Below are positions 48,904 through 57,733 of a stretch of DNA of 64,000 nucleotides, piece by piece (the stretch's first letter is position 1; every line of letters starts with the position of its first letter). The notes beneath the pieces are model-generated. The model was not told the origin of the DNA. It saw only the letters and a list, made by a program, of their open reading frames with translations, and ran no database searches. The stretch spans positions 310,001 through 374,000 of the forward strand of contig NZ_FZOH01000004.1 in the NCBI RefSeq assembly GCF_900188205.1, given 5' to 3'. This stretch comes from Geodermatophilus saharensis (lineage in GTDB: Bacteria > Actinomycetota > Actinomycetes > Mycobacteriales > Geodermatophilaceae). Both the position numbers and the translations under genes were made by a program.

Positions 48904-50409
48904 TCAGAACGGCGGTGGGTCGTCGTCCGAGTCAGGCGGTCCATCGGCCTCCGGCGGTGGGTCGGGTGCCTTCGGTGGCGGTGGTCGCAGGCCCGGTGGT
49001 CGGGTCGTCCTCGTGATCCCTGACGGGCTGGTGACGGTGAGCGTGCCGTCCTCGGTCATCTCGAACCGCCAGCCGCGGGCGAGGGTCTTGAGCCGGTGGT
49101 GGGAGCGGCACAGGCAGCACAGGTTGGCGCAGTCGGTGACCCCGCCGTGCGCGTGCGGGATGACGTGGTCGGCGTCGGCCCAGCCGACCCGCTGCCCGCA
49201 GGTGGGCATCCGGCAGGTGCGGTCGCGGGTGCGCACGAACGCCCGCTGCGCCGCCGACGGTGTGTAGCGGTCGACCTCGTCGGGTCGGTCGAGCAGCGCG
49301 CAGCCGCAGTCGCCGTCCCCATCCCCGTCGGCATGCTCCCGGCAGCCGCGGGCGGCCAGCCGGCGCAGCCGGTCCAGCGTCGCGGTCGCGCGCAGCGTGC
49401 CGTCCTCCTCGGTGAGTGCGACGGTGACCGTCCCGCCCTCGGGTGCCTGCACCCCCAGGGCGTCCAACTCGCGCAGCAGCGCGCGCAGGTGGGCGGCGGT
49501 GATCGGCAGCCCGTTGACCTCACCGGCCTGCGCCGACCGCCCGGCCAGCGACGCCAGGGTGGCGACGATCTGCAGGTGCGCGGTCACCGCCACCCCCGGC
49601 TGCCACGGCCGCTGCAGCAGATCGGCGAACACGGCGGTGCGCAGCTGCCCGATCGGGCGCGGATCACCGTCGGCCTTCACCATCCGCGCCAACTCGTCGA
49701 CCACCGCGTGGCAGGCCGCGGCCACGTCGGTGGGCAGCTCGGCGGCCAGCGTGCTCATCCCGTCCGACGGGGAGGGGTAGACCCGCACATCGGCATGCCG
49801 TTCGGCGGTCTCGCGCCGCCGGTCGACCGCGTCGGCGTCGGCCTCCAGCAGGAGTTCGAGGGCGCGCTTCTTCAGCTTGCCGACGGTCAGCTGTGCCGCG
49901 TCGGGTAGGACGGCGGCCTCGATGCGGCGGGCGGTGTCCGGGGTGGTGTGCTGCAGTACCTCGGCCAGCGCCTTCGCGCGGGCCTCGTCCAGCTCCCCGG
50001 CGGCCAGCGCGGCCCAGGTGGCGGGCAGGCGCTCGCGGTAGGTCCAGGCCCGGGTGGCCAGGTGGTCGGCCGTACCCCGGCCGCAGTTGAGCACCAGCGC
50101 CAGCTCGGCGGTGAAGAACTCCGACACCCCCGGCAACTCGCCATCGGGCTTCCAGGACCCGCGGCGGGCACCAGGCGTGCCCGGCGCGGGGTCGTCGTCA
50201 TCGGGACTGTCGTCGGCCAGGCCCAGCACCAGCTCGGCCTCGTAGGCGGCGGTCATCGCCTTGACCGCGGCCACCCGCTGCAGTTCGGCGGCCTTCTGCT
50301 CGCGAGACAACAGGTCGACCGGCAGCCGGCGGATCTCCGGCGGCCGGGCAGCGAGCAGGTCGAGGAGGTCGCCGACCACCGGCGACTCGACGTCCTCGAT
50401 CTCCTGCAC
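48904..50409 (-). CDS. DUF222/HNH endonuclease (13E12-repeat family)
   Basis: A 501-residue protein of the DUF222 plus HNH family, multicopy in many actinobacteria. The DUF222 part spans about residues 20-350 (ALVLNCGRGTADHLATRAWTYRERLPATWAALAAGELDEARA). The HNH domain is near 390-450: RMPTCGQRVGWADADHVIPHAHGG, then NLCCLCRSHHRLKT, with the zinc Cys pairs and the HNH His. It ends in a Pro/Asp tail. The function of the family is not settled (possibly a mobile or phage-related nuclease). No terminal repeats or other mobile genes are seen next to it. Confidence 0.9.
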   Translation of the reverse strand: MQEIEDVESPVVGDLLDLLAARPPEIRRLPVDLLSREQKAAELQRVAAVKAMTAAYEAELVLGLADDSPDDDDPAPGTPGARRGSWKPDGELPGVSEFFTAELALVLNCGRGTADHLATRAWTYRERLPATWAALAAGELDEARAKALAEVLQHTTPDTARRIEAAVLPDAAQLTVGKLKKRALELLLEADADAVDRRRETAERHADVRVYPSPSDGMSTLAAELPTDVAAACHAVVDELARMVKADGDPRPIGQLRTAVFADLLQRPWQPGVAVTAHLQIVATLASLAGRSAQAGEVNGLPITAAHLRALLRELDALGVQAPEGGTVTVALTEEDGTLRATATLDRLRRLAARGCREHADGDGDGDCGCALLDRPDEVDRYTPSAAQRAFVRTRDRTCRMPTCGQRVGWADADHVIPHAHGGVTDCANLCCLCRSHHRLKTLARGWRFEMTEDGTLTVTSPSGITRTTRPPGLRPPPPKAPDPPPEADGPPDSDDDPPPF

Positions 50410-50448
50410 GACCCGAACCTACGGACCGGGTACGACAGCTCTCGCAGG

Positions 50449-51330
50449 TCAGCGGTCGGATCCGGCGATCGCGGCAACGACCTCGCGGGCGCCGGTGCGG
50501 CCCTCGGGCGTGGGCGTCAGCGGGTACACGTGCACCGCCCCCTCGACGACGGTCACCTCCACGTGTGCGTCCTCGGCGGCAGCGCGGTTGCGCAGGCGCA
50601 GGGCGTCGGGCAGCAACAGGTCGCGGGTGCCGACCCAGACGTGCACCGGGGCCAGACCGGCCAGCGGCCCGTTGACCGGGCTCAGCCGCATGTCGGTCGG
50701 GTCGTCCCCGCCCGCCCAGGCGCGCCCCGCCTCGACCAGCCCGGCACGCGAGAGCCAGGGGTCCCGCGCCTCGGCCGCCGGGACGCCGGGGTCGGTCAGG
50801 GTGAGGTCCAGCCACGGCGCGACGAGGGCGATCAGCCGCGGCTGCGGCAGGTCGGTGTCCAGCAGCGTCTGCGCCAGCCCCAGTGCCAGCCCACCGCCGG
50901 CGGAGTCCCCCGCCAGGACGACGTCGCCGACCTCGCGGTGCAGGTCGCCGTAGACCGCGGTGAGGAGGCGGTACGCGTCGCGGTACGTGCACTGCGGCGC
51001 CAGACCGTAGTCGGGCACCACCACACGGACACCGGCGTCGGCCAGCCGCCCCACCAGCGTCCAGTGCTGAGGCGCCACGCCCGCCACGTAGGCGCCGCCG
51101 TGCAGGTACAGCACTGCTCGTGAGGCGCCGCCGCGGGGCGCGACCGTGGTGACCTCGAAGCCCTCGACCCGGCGGGCGGCCACCTCGTGCCGGCGACGCA
51201 GGCGGGCCGGCGGCGGCGCCGGGCGCTTGGGCTCGGCCAGCCTCCGGCGGGCGGCCCCGGCCGTGGCCATGCGCGGCTTGGCCGTCAGCCGCAGGTACGC
51301 CGCGACGGCCCGCATCCGGACACTGCTCAC
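50449..51330 (-). CDS. Alpha/beta hydrolase, hormone-sensitive-lipase type
   Basis: A 293-residue HSL-family esterase. The oxyanion motif is VLYLHGGAYVAG, the nucleophile elbow GDSAGGGLAL, the acid lies in DLLLPDALR and the His in EGAVHVYPL. A basic N-terminal cap precedes it. The GTG at 51330 overlaps the isochorismatase stop (GTGA), so the two are made from one message. It probably hydrolyses short acyl esters. Confidence 0.88.
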   Translation of the reverse strand: MSSVRMRAVAAYLRLTAKPRMATAGAARRRLAEPKRPAPPPARLRRRHEVAARRVEGFEVTTVAPRGGASRAVLYLHGGAYVAGVAPQHWTLVGRLADAGVRVVVPDYGLAPQCTYRDAYRLLTAVYGDLHREVGDVVLAGDSAGGGLALGLAQTLLDTDLPQPRLIALVAPWLDLTLTDPGVPAAEARDPWLSRAGLVEAGRAWAGGDDPTDMRLSPVNGPLAGLAPVHVWVGTRDLLLPDALRLRNRAAAEDAHVEVTVVEGAVHVYPLTPTPEGRTGAREVVAAIAGSDR

Positions 51331-51893
51331 GCGGGAGGTGCCCCGACCAGGTCGACGTCGGCCGAGGTGACCGTGCCGGTGCTGCGGCCCGGCGCGCCGG
51401 AGAAGCTCCAGTACAGGTTGGTGTGCGCGACGACCTGCTCGGGCGGCGGTGCGCCCCACTGCGACTTGTCGCCGCAGGTGTGCGCGTCGCCGACCAGGAC
51501 CGTGTCGTAGCCGCGGACCAGGGCGCCGTGCAGCGTGGAGCGGATGCAGGCGTCGGTCTCCGCGCCGGTGACCACGAGGCGGCCGACCCCGAGGCCGGCC
51601 AGCACCTGTTCGAGGTCGGTGGCCTCGAACGAGTCGCCGAACTGCTTCTCCACCCGCGCTTCGCCGTCGGCCGGTGCCAGCTCGGGGACGATCTGCCACC
51701 CGTCGCTGCCGTGGGCCAGCTCCTCGTCGTCGTGCTGCACCCAGACCACGGGGACGCGTTCACCGCGGGCGCGCTCCACCAGGCCGGCGATGGTGGCCAC
51801 CACCTCGTCGCGGGCGTGCGCCCCACCGACCACGCCGTTCTGCACGTCGATGACGAGCAGTGCGCTGTGGGGCCTGTCGTGCAGCGTGGTCAT
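51327..51893 (-). CDS. Isochorismatase family cysteine hydrolase
   Basis: A 188-residue hydrolase of the isochorismatase/nicotinamidase superfamily. The catalytic triad is visible: Asp in LLVIDVQNGVV, Lys in VEKQFGDSF and Cys in ETDACIRST. GAETDACIRSTLHGALVRGYDTVLVGDAH is the family signature. The substrate could be an amide or ester. The ATG at 51893 has GGGAGGACG upstream. It is the first gene of a two-gene unit with the esterase. Confidence 0.9.
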   Translation of the reverse strand: MTTLHDRPHSALLVIDVQNGVVGGAHARDEVVATIAGLVERARGERVPVVWVQHDDEELAHGSDGWQIVPELAPADGEARVEKQFGDSFEATDLEQVLAGLGVGRLVVTGAETDACIRSTLHGALVRGYDTVLVGDAHTCGDKSQWGAPPPEQVVAHTNLYWSFSGAPGRSTGTVTSADVDLVGAPPA

Positions 51894-51999
51894 GCGTCCT
51901 CCCGGGTGTCCGCGGTCGCCCTCACCCTGGCACGGACCACCGACGATCCCCGGCTCAGCGCAGGCTCCACGGCCGCTACTGATCACGGTCCCCCCGGCG

Positions 52000-52005
52000 T
52001 AGCGT
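52000..52005 (+). promoter_or_regulatory. Possible -10 element (TAGCGT)
   Basis: TAGCGT about 55 bases before the start of the secreted protease gene; it matches the -10 of the leaderless SDR gene at 45927. No convincing -35 is seen. Confidence 0.35.
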
Positions 52006-52059
52006 GCGCCGCACCCGAGGGGCTCCGGCCCGGGGCCCCGGTCACACCTGGGGGGATCG

Positions 52060-52785
52060 ATGAGTCCTCGTCGTGTCGCGGTGGTGCTCGCCGTCGCGCT
52101 CAGCAGCCTGTTCCTCGTCGCGTCTCCCGCCTCGGCCCAGACCCCGGGGGTGAGCTGCGACCTGCCGGAGTCCGACGCCGAGGCCCTGGTGGTCCTCAAC
52201 GCCTACTACCCGAACCGGTACACCTGGACCGACGCCTCCCTGACCGCGGCGGTGCAGGCGGCGCCCAACGTCGACCCGGCCTACGTCGACGCCATCCAGC
52301 GGGCGATCACCGACTGGGGTGCCGTTCTGGCCGACTGTTTCGACGGCGCGATCACGCTCACCGACGTGACCGACCTCGGTGCTGCCGCCCAGCGCGACGC
52401 CGACATCACCGTGCACTACGTGCCCTACGCCGGCGGCAACGTCTTCGGCGGCATGGCCGTCTGCGGTGTCAGCTCGTGCCCGAACGTCATCGTGCGCTCC
52501 GAGTTCGCCCCCGGGATCCCGGTCGAGGACTACACGCCCGGCTACGTGTACTACGTCGCGCTGCACGAGCTCGGCCACGCCCTCGGGCTCGGGCACGCCA
52601 CCAACCTGCGCGAGAGCATGGACCTCATGGGCTACGAGTGGATCCGCAACGCCCCGGACCCCGTCTTCTCGCAGTGCGACCTCGACGCGCTGGCCTACAT
52701 CTGGTCGTGGGCGCTGACCGGCGGGACGCCCCCGGGTCCAGGACCGAGCGCCCTGGAGCCGACCTTCGACTGCTCCCTCGCCTGA
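52060..52785 (+). CDS. Secreted matrixin-like zinc metalloprotease
   Basis: A 241-residue exported protein. The signal peptide (residues 1-26) has a basic start, a hydrophobic core VAVVLAVALSSLFLVA and a cleavage site ASPASAQ. The zinc site is HELGHALGLGH with His169, Glu170, His173 and His179, and MDLMGYEW supplies the Met-turn, as in M10/matrixin proteases. Cys pairs (SCDLPES, DCFDG, VCGVSSC) could form disulfides. It is likely to act on extracellular proteins. ATG 52060 follows GGGGGGATCG. Confidence 0.88.
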   Translation: MSPRRVAVVLAVALSSLFLVASPASAQTPGVSCDLPESDAEALVVLNAYYPNRYTWTDASLTAAVQAAPNVDPAYVDAIQRAITDWGAVLADCFDGAITLTDVTDLGAAAQRDADITVHYVPYAGGNVFGGMAVCGVSSCPNVIVRSEFAPGIPVEDYTPGYVYYVALHELGHALGLGHATNLRESMDLMGYEWIRNAPDPVFSQCDLDALAYIWSWALTGGTPPGPGPSALEPTFDCSLA

Positions 52786-52809
52786 CCCGACAGGAGCAGC
52801 CGCGCGGGG

Positions 52810-53787
52810 TCACCGGGTCGTGTACGGCCCGGTCGACTCCGCGTGGTAGCCCTTGGCGCCGACGGTGAGCGCCAGCTCGCTGCGCGGCGGGCGGCCCGCG
52901 GCGAGCAGGTCGAGGGCGGCGCGGAAGTCGTACGCGGGCGTCCAGCCGAGGTCGGCACGGGCGGCGTCGTTGACGTAGACCCGGTCGATCGAGGGGAACA
53001 GCCGCCAGCCCAGCCGCGCGTACAGCTCGGGGGCGTCGGGGACGAGCCGGGCGACGACGGCGGGCGCGTCGGTGCGCAGCCCGGCGAGGTCCTCGCGGCG
53101 GAACGGCGTGGTCGCGCTGACGACGTAGCGGCCGAACCCGAGCGCGGGCGCCCGGTCGAGGGCGGCCCGGTGCGCCGAGACCACGTCGGCGAGGTCCACG
53201 CGCCGGAACAGCAGCTCGTTGACCTTGACGTTGTCGTCGTCGTAGGCGGCGCGGACGGCGTCGGCGTCGTCGCCCTCGGGGAAGAACCGGGAGGTGCGCA
53301 GCACGACGACGGGCAGGCCGGTGTCGCGGGCGAGGAGCTCGCAGAGGTCCTCGGCGGCGACCTTGGTGGCGCCGTAGACGTTCCTCACCCGCGGGGCCAC
53401 CGCCTCGGTGATCCACGCGGCGGGCTCCCCCGGCGCCGGGGTCAGCGCGCGGCCGAACGCGGAGGTGGTGCTGGTGACCACCACCCGCCCCACGCCGGCG
53501 GCCACCGCCTCCTCGAGCACCGTCAGCGTGCCGGTGACGTTGGTGTCGACGAACGCCTGTCGGTCGTGGGTGCCGACGTGCGGCTTGTGCAGCGTGGCGG
53601 TGTGCACCACGGCCTGCGCGCCGGCCAGCGCCGCGCGGACGGCGGGCCGGTCCCCCACCGAGGCGACGACATCGGTCCACGGCGAGGGCAGCAGGTCCAG
53701 GCCGACGACGTCGTCACCGGCGGCGCGCAGCACGCGGACCAGCGCCTCGCCGAGGTGGCCCGAGCTGCCGGTGACCAGGACGCGCAC
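52810..53787 (-). CDS. NAD-dependent epimerase/dehydratase family protein
   Basis: A 325-residue extended [32 protein letters not shown] is the cofactor site, [11 protein letters not shown] the Ser/Thr and [14 protein letters not shown] the Tyr-x-x-x-Lys. It resembles UDP-sugar epimerases and atypical NAD epimerases of unknown substrate. GTG 53787. It lies about 40 bases downstream of the clpP-like gene on the same strand and may be co-transcribed. Confidence 0.9.
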   Translation of the reverse strand: MRVLVTGSSGHLGEALVRVLRAAGDDVVGLDLLPSPWTDVVASVGDRPAVRAALAGAQAVVHTATLHKPHVGTHDRQAFVDTNVTGTLTVLEEAVAAGVGRVVVTSTTSAFGRALTPAPGEPAAWITEAVAPRVRNVYGATKVAAEDLCELLARDTGLPVVVLRTSRFFPEGDDADAVRAAYDDDNVKVNELLFRRVDLADVVSAHRAALDRAPALGFGRYVVSATTPFRREDLAGLRTDAPAVVARLVPDAPELYARLGWRLFPSIDRVYVNDAARADLGWTPAYDFRAALDLLAAGRPPRSELALTVGAKGYHAESTGPYTTR

Positions 53788-53829
53788 GGCCCCACCCTGG
53801 CACGGTCGCGGCGGAGCACCGCCGGCCCG

Positions 53830-54434
53830 TCAGGCCCCTCGTCCGGCGCCGGCGGGGAGCGGGCCCGGCAGGGCGGCGGCCGAGCCGACGACGTGGTCGA
53901 CGAGGCCGTACTCGACGGCCTCCTGCGCGGTGAACCAGCGGTCGCGGTCGGAGTCGCGCTCGATCTCCTCGACGCTGCGCCCGGTGTGCCGGGCCTGCAG
54001 CTCGTCGACCTCGCGCTTGAGGCGCCGCAGCAGGTCGGCCTGGACGGCGACGTCGGACTGCACGCCGCCGATCCCGCCGGAGGGCTGGTGCACGAGGATC
54101 CGCGTGTGCGGCAGGGTGAACCGCTTGCCCGGCGTGCCGGCGGTGAGGAGGACTGCCCCATCGAGGCCGCCATCCCGAAGGCGTAGGTGGCGACGTCGCA
54201 GCCGAGGGACCGCATGGTGTCGTAGACGGCCAGCCCGGCGGTGACCGAGCCACCGGGTGAGTTGACGTAGAGGTGCACGTCCCGGCGCGGGTCGTCGGCC
54301 GCCAGGAGCAGCATCTGGGCGCACAACTGGTTGGCGACGTCGTCGTCGACCGCGGTGCCGAGGACCACGATGCGCTCCTGCAGCAGGCGGTCGAGGACGG
54401 CGTCCTGCAGGACGGGGGAGCCGTTCGTCGTCAT
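53830..54434 (-). pseudogene. clpP: ATP-dependent Clp protease proteolytic subunit, frameshifted
   Basis: The start frame (ATG 54434, AGGAGG upstream) runs [44 protein letters not shown] and [10 protein letters not shown] (the Ser is catalytic), then goes out of frame. The other frame holds [31 protein letters not shown] (catalytic His) and the rest with the Asp, ending at 53830. The joint is at about 54150: the coding strand reads CAGTCCTCCTCACC where CAGTTCCTCCTCACC would keep frame, so one T is missing. A real clpP mutation is possible if paralogues exist, but a sequence error is likely. Confidence 0.85.
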
Positions 54435-54518
54435 GGTCGTGACCTCCTGGGACCGTCGGGACCGGACGTCCCGCAGTCAATCGGGAGATCCCCGGGAATG
54501 CGCTCCGGAATGGCACGG

Positions 54519-54535
54519 TTTCGCCATTCGCGCAA
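54519..54535. promoter_or_regulatory. ClgR-like operator
   Basis: TTTCGCCATTCGCGCAA contains CGC-N5-GCG with near-palindromic flanks, close to the GTTCGC-N5-GCGAAC consensus of ClgR, which activates clpP genes in actinobacteria. It is about 85 bases upstream of the clpP ATG. Confidence 0.5.
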
Positions 54536-54560
54536 TTGTCGTGCCGACGGCGGAACGGTG

Positions 54561-55325
54561 TCACCAGGGCAGCCGGCGGCCGTCCCGCAGGAAGTCGCCG
54601 GTGGTCCCGCCGGGCGGCAGGTCGACGGCGCGCAGGACGCCGGCGGCCGCGTCCTCCGCCGAGCGGCCGCCGGCGCCCCGCGCGTCGGTCGCCACCCAGC
54701 CGGGGCAGACCGAGTTGACCGCTATCCCCTCGCGGCCGAGCTCGGCGGCCAGCATGCGGGTCAGCGCGTTGAGCGCCGCCTTGGAGACCCGGAACCCGGG
54801 CGCTCCCCCGCCCATGTTGGCCAGCGACCCCGCCTCGGCCGACACGTTGACGACCCGGCCGGCGGCGCTGCGCCGCAGCAGCGGCAGGAAGGCCTGCGTG
54901 GCGCGCCAGGCGCCCAGCACGTCGACCTCCCACGCGTGCCGGACCACGTCCAGGTCCGCCGCGGCGGCGGTGCCCCGCACGTCGCGGGGGGCGCCGGCGT
55001 TGTTGACCAGGGCGTCGACGCGGCCGTGGCAGCGGTGCACCTCGTCCGCGGCCCGGCTGCAGCTCGCCGCGTCGGTCACGTCGAGCCGCACGACGTCGAC
55101 GCGGACGCCGTCGTGCACCCGGAGCTCCCGGGCCGCGGCCCGGCCGAGGGCGAGGTCGCGCACCGCCATGACCGGGGTGTCGCCGCGCAGCGCGAGCCGC
55201 CGGACCAGCTCGCGGCCGATCCCGCGGTTGGCCCCGGTCACCACGACCACCGCGGGCCGGTCCGGCGGGTGCCCGGGCCGCGCCGTGGCGGATCCCGGGG
55301 CCACGGTGGGTCGTCCCTGCACCAC
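54561..55325 (-). CDS. SDR family protein lacking the catalytic Tyr
   Basis: A 254-residue short-chain dehydrogenase fold. TGANRGIGRELVRRLALRG and VNNAGAP bind the cofactor, VNVSAEAG supplies the Ser, but the Tyr-x-x-x-Lys site reads FRVSK: Phe178 replaces the Tyr, Lys182 remains. The codon is TTC. The paralogue at 56410-57102 has a normal YSVSK at the same place. So this copy can probably bind NAD(P) but not catalyse normally. GTG 55325; divergent from the LysR gene, which may control it. Confidence 0.85.
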   Translation of the reverse strand: MVQGRPTVAPGSATARPGHPPDRPAVVVVTGANRGIGRELVRRLALRGDTPVMAVRDLALGRAAARELRVHDGVRVDVVRLDVTDAASCSRAADEVHRCHGRVDALVNNAGAPRDVRGTAAAADLDVVRHAWEVDVLGAWRATQAFLPLLRRSAAGRVVNVSAEAGSLANMGGGAPGFRVSKAALNALTRMLAAELGREGIAVNSVCPGWVATDARGAGGRSAEDAAAGVLRAVDLPPGGTTGDFLRDGRRLPW

Positions 55326-55384
55326 GGCCCCTCCTGCCCCGCGCCCGGCCGGTCACCGTCGGACGCTGCCAGTCCAGGACCTGT

Positions 55385-55398
55385 GGACCTGTCGGTCC
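55385..55398. promoter_or_regulatory. Candidate LysR box GGACC-TGTC-GGTCC
   Basis: A perfect 5-bp inverted repeat in the 99-base divergent gap, about 27 bases before the LysR ATG; overlapping GTCC and GGAC half-sites occur just upstream. Confidence 0.5.
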
Positions 55399-55424
55399 AA
55401 TGCCCGGCGTGATAGCACCTGGGC

Positions 55425-56375
55425 ATGGACGTGCACCTGCGCGATCTCCGGTACTTCCTCGCGGTGGCCGACGAGCTGCACTTCACGCGGGCCGCGCAGC
55501 GGTTGTTCGTCTCGCAGCCGGCGCTCAGCCGGCAGATCCAGGTGCTCGAGCAGCACGTCCGCGCACCGCTGTTCGCCCGCGGGCCCCGCGGGGTCAGCCT
55601 CACCGCCGCCGGCCGCGCCCTGGTCCCCTACGCGCGGTCGACGGTCGCGACGTGGGACGAGGCGCAGTCCGCCGTCGCCGAGGCGGTCGCCACCGACAGC
55701 CGGACGATCCGGGTCGGGATGAGCATCGGCGTCGGCCGGGGGCTGATCCCGGCAGCGGTCGAGGTGTTCGAGCAGCGCCACCCGGGCTTCACCGTCGAGT
55801 TCCAGCAGACGTCGTTCGACGACCGCACCGCCGGGCTGACGTCGGGCGCCACCGACCTGGCGTTCTGCTGGCTGCCGCTGCCCGAGGACAGCGGCCTGCG
55901 CCACCGGGTGCTGCTGAGCGAGGAGCGGCACCTGGCCCTGCCCGTCTCCCACCCGCTCACGGCGCGGTCCGAGCTGACGATGGCCGACCTGTACGACGAG
56001 CCGTTCCTCGCCCTGCCCGAGTCCAACGGCAGCCTGCGCGACTACTGGCTCGCCGTCGACGCCCGCCACGGGCACCCCGTGCGGATCGGCGCCGTGGTGC
56101 ACGGGCCCGAGGAGGCGGTGGAGGCGCTCGGCCGGGGTCTCGGGGTCGCGCTGATCAGCGCCGGCAACGCCGAGATCTACCGCCGTCCGGAGTACGTCGT
56201 CCGTCCCGTCCGGGGGCTGCCGCCCGGTGAGCTCGCCATCGCCTGGCGGTCCGGCGACCCCCGCCCGGCGGTGCACGACTTCGTGCTCGCCTGCGTCGAG
56301 GCCGCCCGGCAGGTGCACCCCGCGGCCGACACGTCCGCCCGGGAGGCCGGTACCCCCACCGCCGCGGCCGGGTGA
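55425..56375 (+). CDS. LysR family transcriptional regulator
   Basis: A 316-residue LysR protein. The HTH is RYFLAVADELHFTRAAQRLFVSQPALSRQIQVLEQHV, and the effector domain starts at TIRVGMSIGVGRG. It lies between two paralogous SDR genes, divergent from the first and convergent on the second, and may respond to a substrate of both. ATG 55425 is at the start of the HTH. Confidence 0.91.
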   Translation: MDVHLRDLRYFLAVADELHFTRAAQRLFVSQPALSRQIQVLEQHVRAPLFARGPRGVSLTAAGRALVPYARSTVATWDEAQSAVAEAVATDSRTIRVGMSIGVGRGLIPAAVEVFEQRHPGFTVEFQQTSFDDRTAGLTSGATDLAFCWLPLPEDSGLRHRVLLSEERHLALPVSHPLTARSELTMADLYDEPFLALPESNGSLRDYWLAVDARHGHPVRIGAVVHGPEEAVEALGRGLGVALISAGNAEIYRRPEYVVRPVRGLPPGELAIAWRSGDPRPAVHDFVLACVEAARQVHPAADTSAREAGTPTAAAG

Positions 56376-56409
56376 TCGGCACGGTGCCGGCCGGGACGCC
56401 GGCCCGCGG

Positions 56410-57102
56410 TCACCACGGGATGCGCCGCCCGTCGCGGAAGAAGCCGCCGCTGGGCCCGTCGTCGGGGACGTCGACGGCGAACAGGATGCTGGCCGCGCCG
56501 TCGGCCACCGGGCGCCCGCCCGCGCCGCCCATGTCGGTGGCCACCCACCCCGGGCAGACGGCGTTGACCAGCACCCGGCGGCGGCGCAGGTCCGCGGCGA
56601 GCTTGACGGTGAGCATGTCCAGCGCGGCCTTGGACACCGAGTAGGCCGGCGCTCCCCCCGCGCTCCCGGTCTCGCCGAAGGACCCCGCGCCGCTGGAGAC
56701 GTTGACCAGGCGGCCGCCGGGCCGCAGCAGCGGGGCCAGCGCCACCGCCATCCGCCAGGCGCCCACCACGTTGACCGCCAGCGCCTCCTCGACGACGCGC
56801 AGGTCGGCGTCGGCCGCGCTCTGCCAGGTGTCGTAGTGGACGGCGGCGTTGTTGACGAGCACGTCGACGCCGCCGTGCTCGGCCGCCAGCCAGGAGGCCA
56901 GCGCCCCGACGCTGGCGGGGTCGGCGACGTCGAGCCGCCGGACGACGACCGGGCCGGTCATCCCCCGGGCGGCCTCCTGCCCGCGGGCCTCGTCGCGGAC
57001 CGCGAGCACGGTGGTCACCCCGCGGGCGGCGAGCCGGGCGGCCACCTCCCGGCCGATCCCGCGGTTGGCCCCGGTGACGACCGCGACGCCGCTGGTCCTC
57101 AC
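56410..57102 (-). CDS. SDR family oxidoreductase
   Basis: A 230-residue short-chain dehydrogenase with an intact site: TGANRGIGREVAARLAARG, VNNAAVHYD, VNVSSGAGS (Ser) and YSVSK (Tyr, Lys). It is a paralogue of the 54561 protein; both end in the same pattern (PGWVATD, then FxRDGRRxPW). GTG 57102 overlaps the stop of the NmrA-like gene (GTGA), so it is the last gene of a four-gene chain. Confidence 0.9.
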   Translation of the reverse strand: MRTSGVAVVTGANRGIGREVAARLAARGVTTVLAVRDEARGQEAARGMTGPVVVRRLDVADPASVGALASWLAAEHGGVDVLVNNAAVHYDTWQSAADADLRVVEEALAVNVVGAWRMAVALAPLLRPGGRLVNVSSGAGSFGETGSAGGAPAYSVSKAALDMLTVKLAADLRRRRVLVNAVCPGWVATDMGGAGGRPVADGAASILFAVDVPDDGPSGGFFRDGRRIPW

Positions 57103-57635
57103 AGCGACCCCGCGACGGCGTCGGGGGTCAGGGCCGCCAGCGCCGTCGGCCAGCCGGTGTCGCCCTGCTCGAGCCGGACGCCGGTGGCCGGCTCGTCGGT
57201 CAGCCAGCCGGGCCGGACGACGGCGGGGTCGGCGCCGCTGGCCCGCAGCGCCTGCTCGCCCCGGGCCCGGGCCTCCGTCACGTGCGCCATGGCCGGGTGG
57301 GCCTGCGGCCGGGTGACGTAGATCTGGCTCACCAGCACCACCCGCAGGTCCCGCTCGGCCGCGGCGGCGGCCAGGGCGGCGACCCCGCGGTGCACCACCG
57401 TCTCGGCCCCGGCCGCGTCGTGGGGCGGCCCGACGCAGACCACGACGCCGTCGACGTCCGCGAGGGCCGCCGGCCAGGTGGCGGGGTCGTCGAGGTCCCC
57501 GACGATCGTCCGGACACCGGCGGCCGGCCGGGGCCGGCGGCTGAGGACCGCGACCGGCCGGCCGGCGGCGAGCAGCCGCTCGACCACCCGCCGGCCGGTG
57601 CGGCCCGAACCGCCGACGACGAGCGAGGTGCTCAC
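57099..57635 (-). CDS. NAD(P)H-binding (NmrA/atypical SDR) protein
   Basis: A 178-residue NAD(P)-binding Rossmann protein. VVGGSGRTGRRVVERLLAAGRPVAVLSRRP is the cofactor motif and VVLVSQIYVTRPQAHPAMAHV the middle strand. It resembles the short NmrA-like/NAD(P)H-binding proteins, which act as redox sensors or reductases. GTG 57635 overlaps the stop of the tiny frame upstream (GTGA), and its stop overlaps the SDR start. Confidence 0.85.
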   Translation of the reverse strand: MSTSLVVGGSGRTGRRVVERLLAAGRPVAVLSRRPRPAAGVRTIVGDLDDPATWPAALADVDGVVVCVGPPHDAAGAETVVHRGVAALAAAAAERDLRVVLVSQIYVTRPQAHPAMAHVTEARARGEQALRASGADPAVVRPGWLTDEPATGVRLEQGDTGWPTALAALTPDAVAGSL

Positions 57636-57733
57636 GACGGCCGGGTCCCGGACGGGGAGGAGGTGTCCGCGACCCGGTCGCCGGGGCCGGCGAGGACGCG
57701 GTGCGCGACGTCGGCGGCGGTCGGTGCGGTCAC
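57632..57733 (-). pseudogene. 33-residue frame, possible SnoaL-like remnant in an overlapping gene chain
   Basis: A 33-codon frame, GTG 57733 to stop at 57632, that begins VTAPTAADVAHRVLAG, like the start of SnoaL-like proteins, and then diverges. It joins two real genes by GTGA at both ends. It may be an internally deleted gene whose start and stop codons were kept, preserving translational coupling. It could be a chance frame. Confidence 0.4.

Noticed and set aside
48904-50409. Active mobile element around the HNH gene
   Set aside because: No inverted repeats, target duplications, integrase or phage genes are visible beside it; the protein family is usually scattered.
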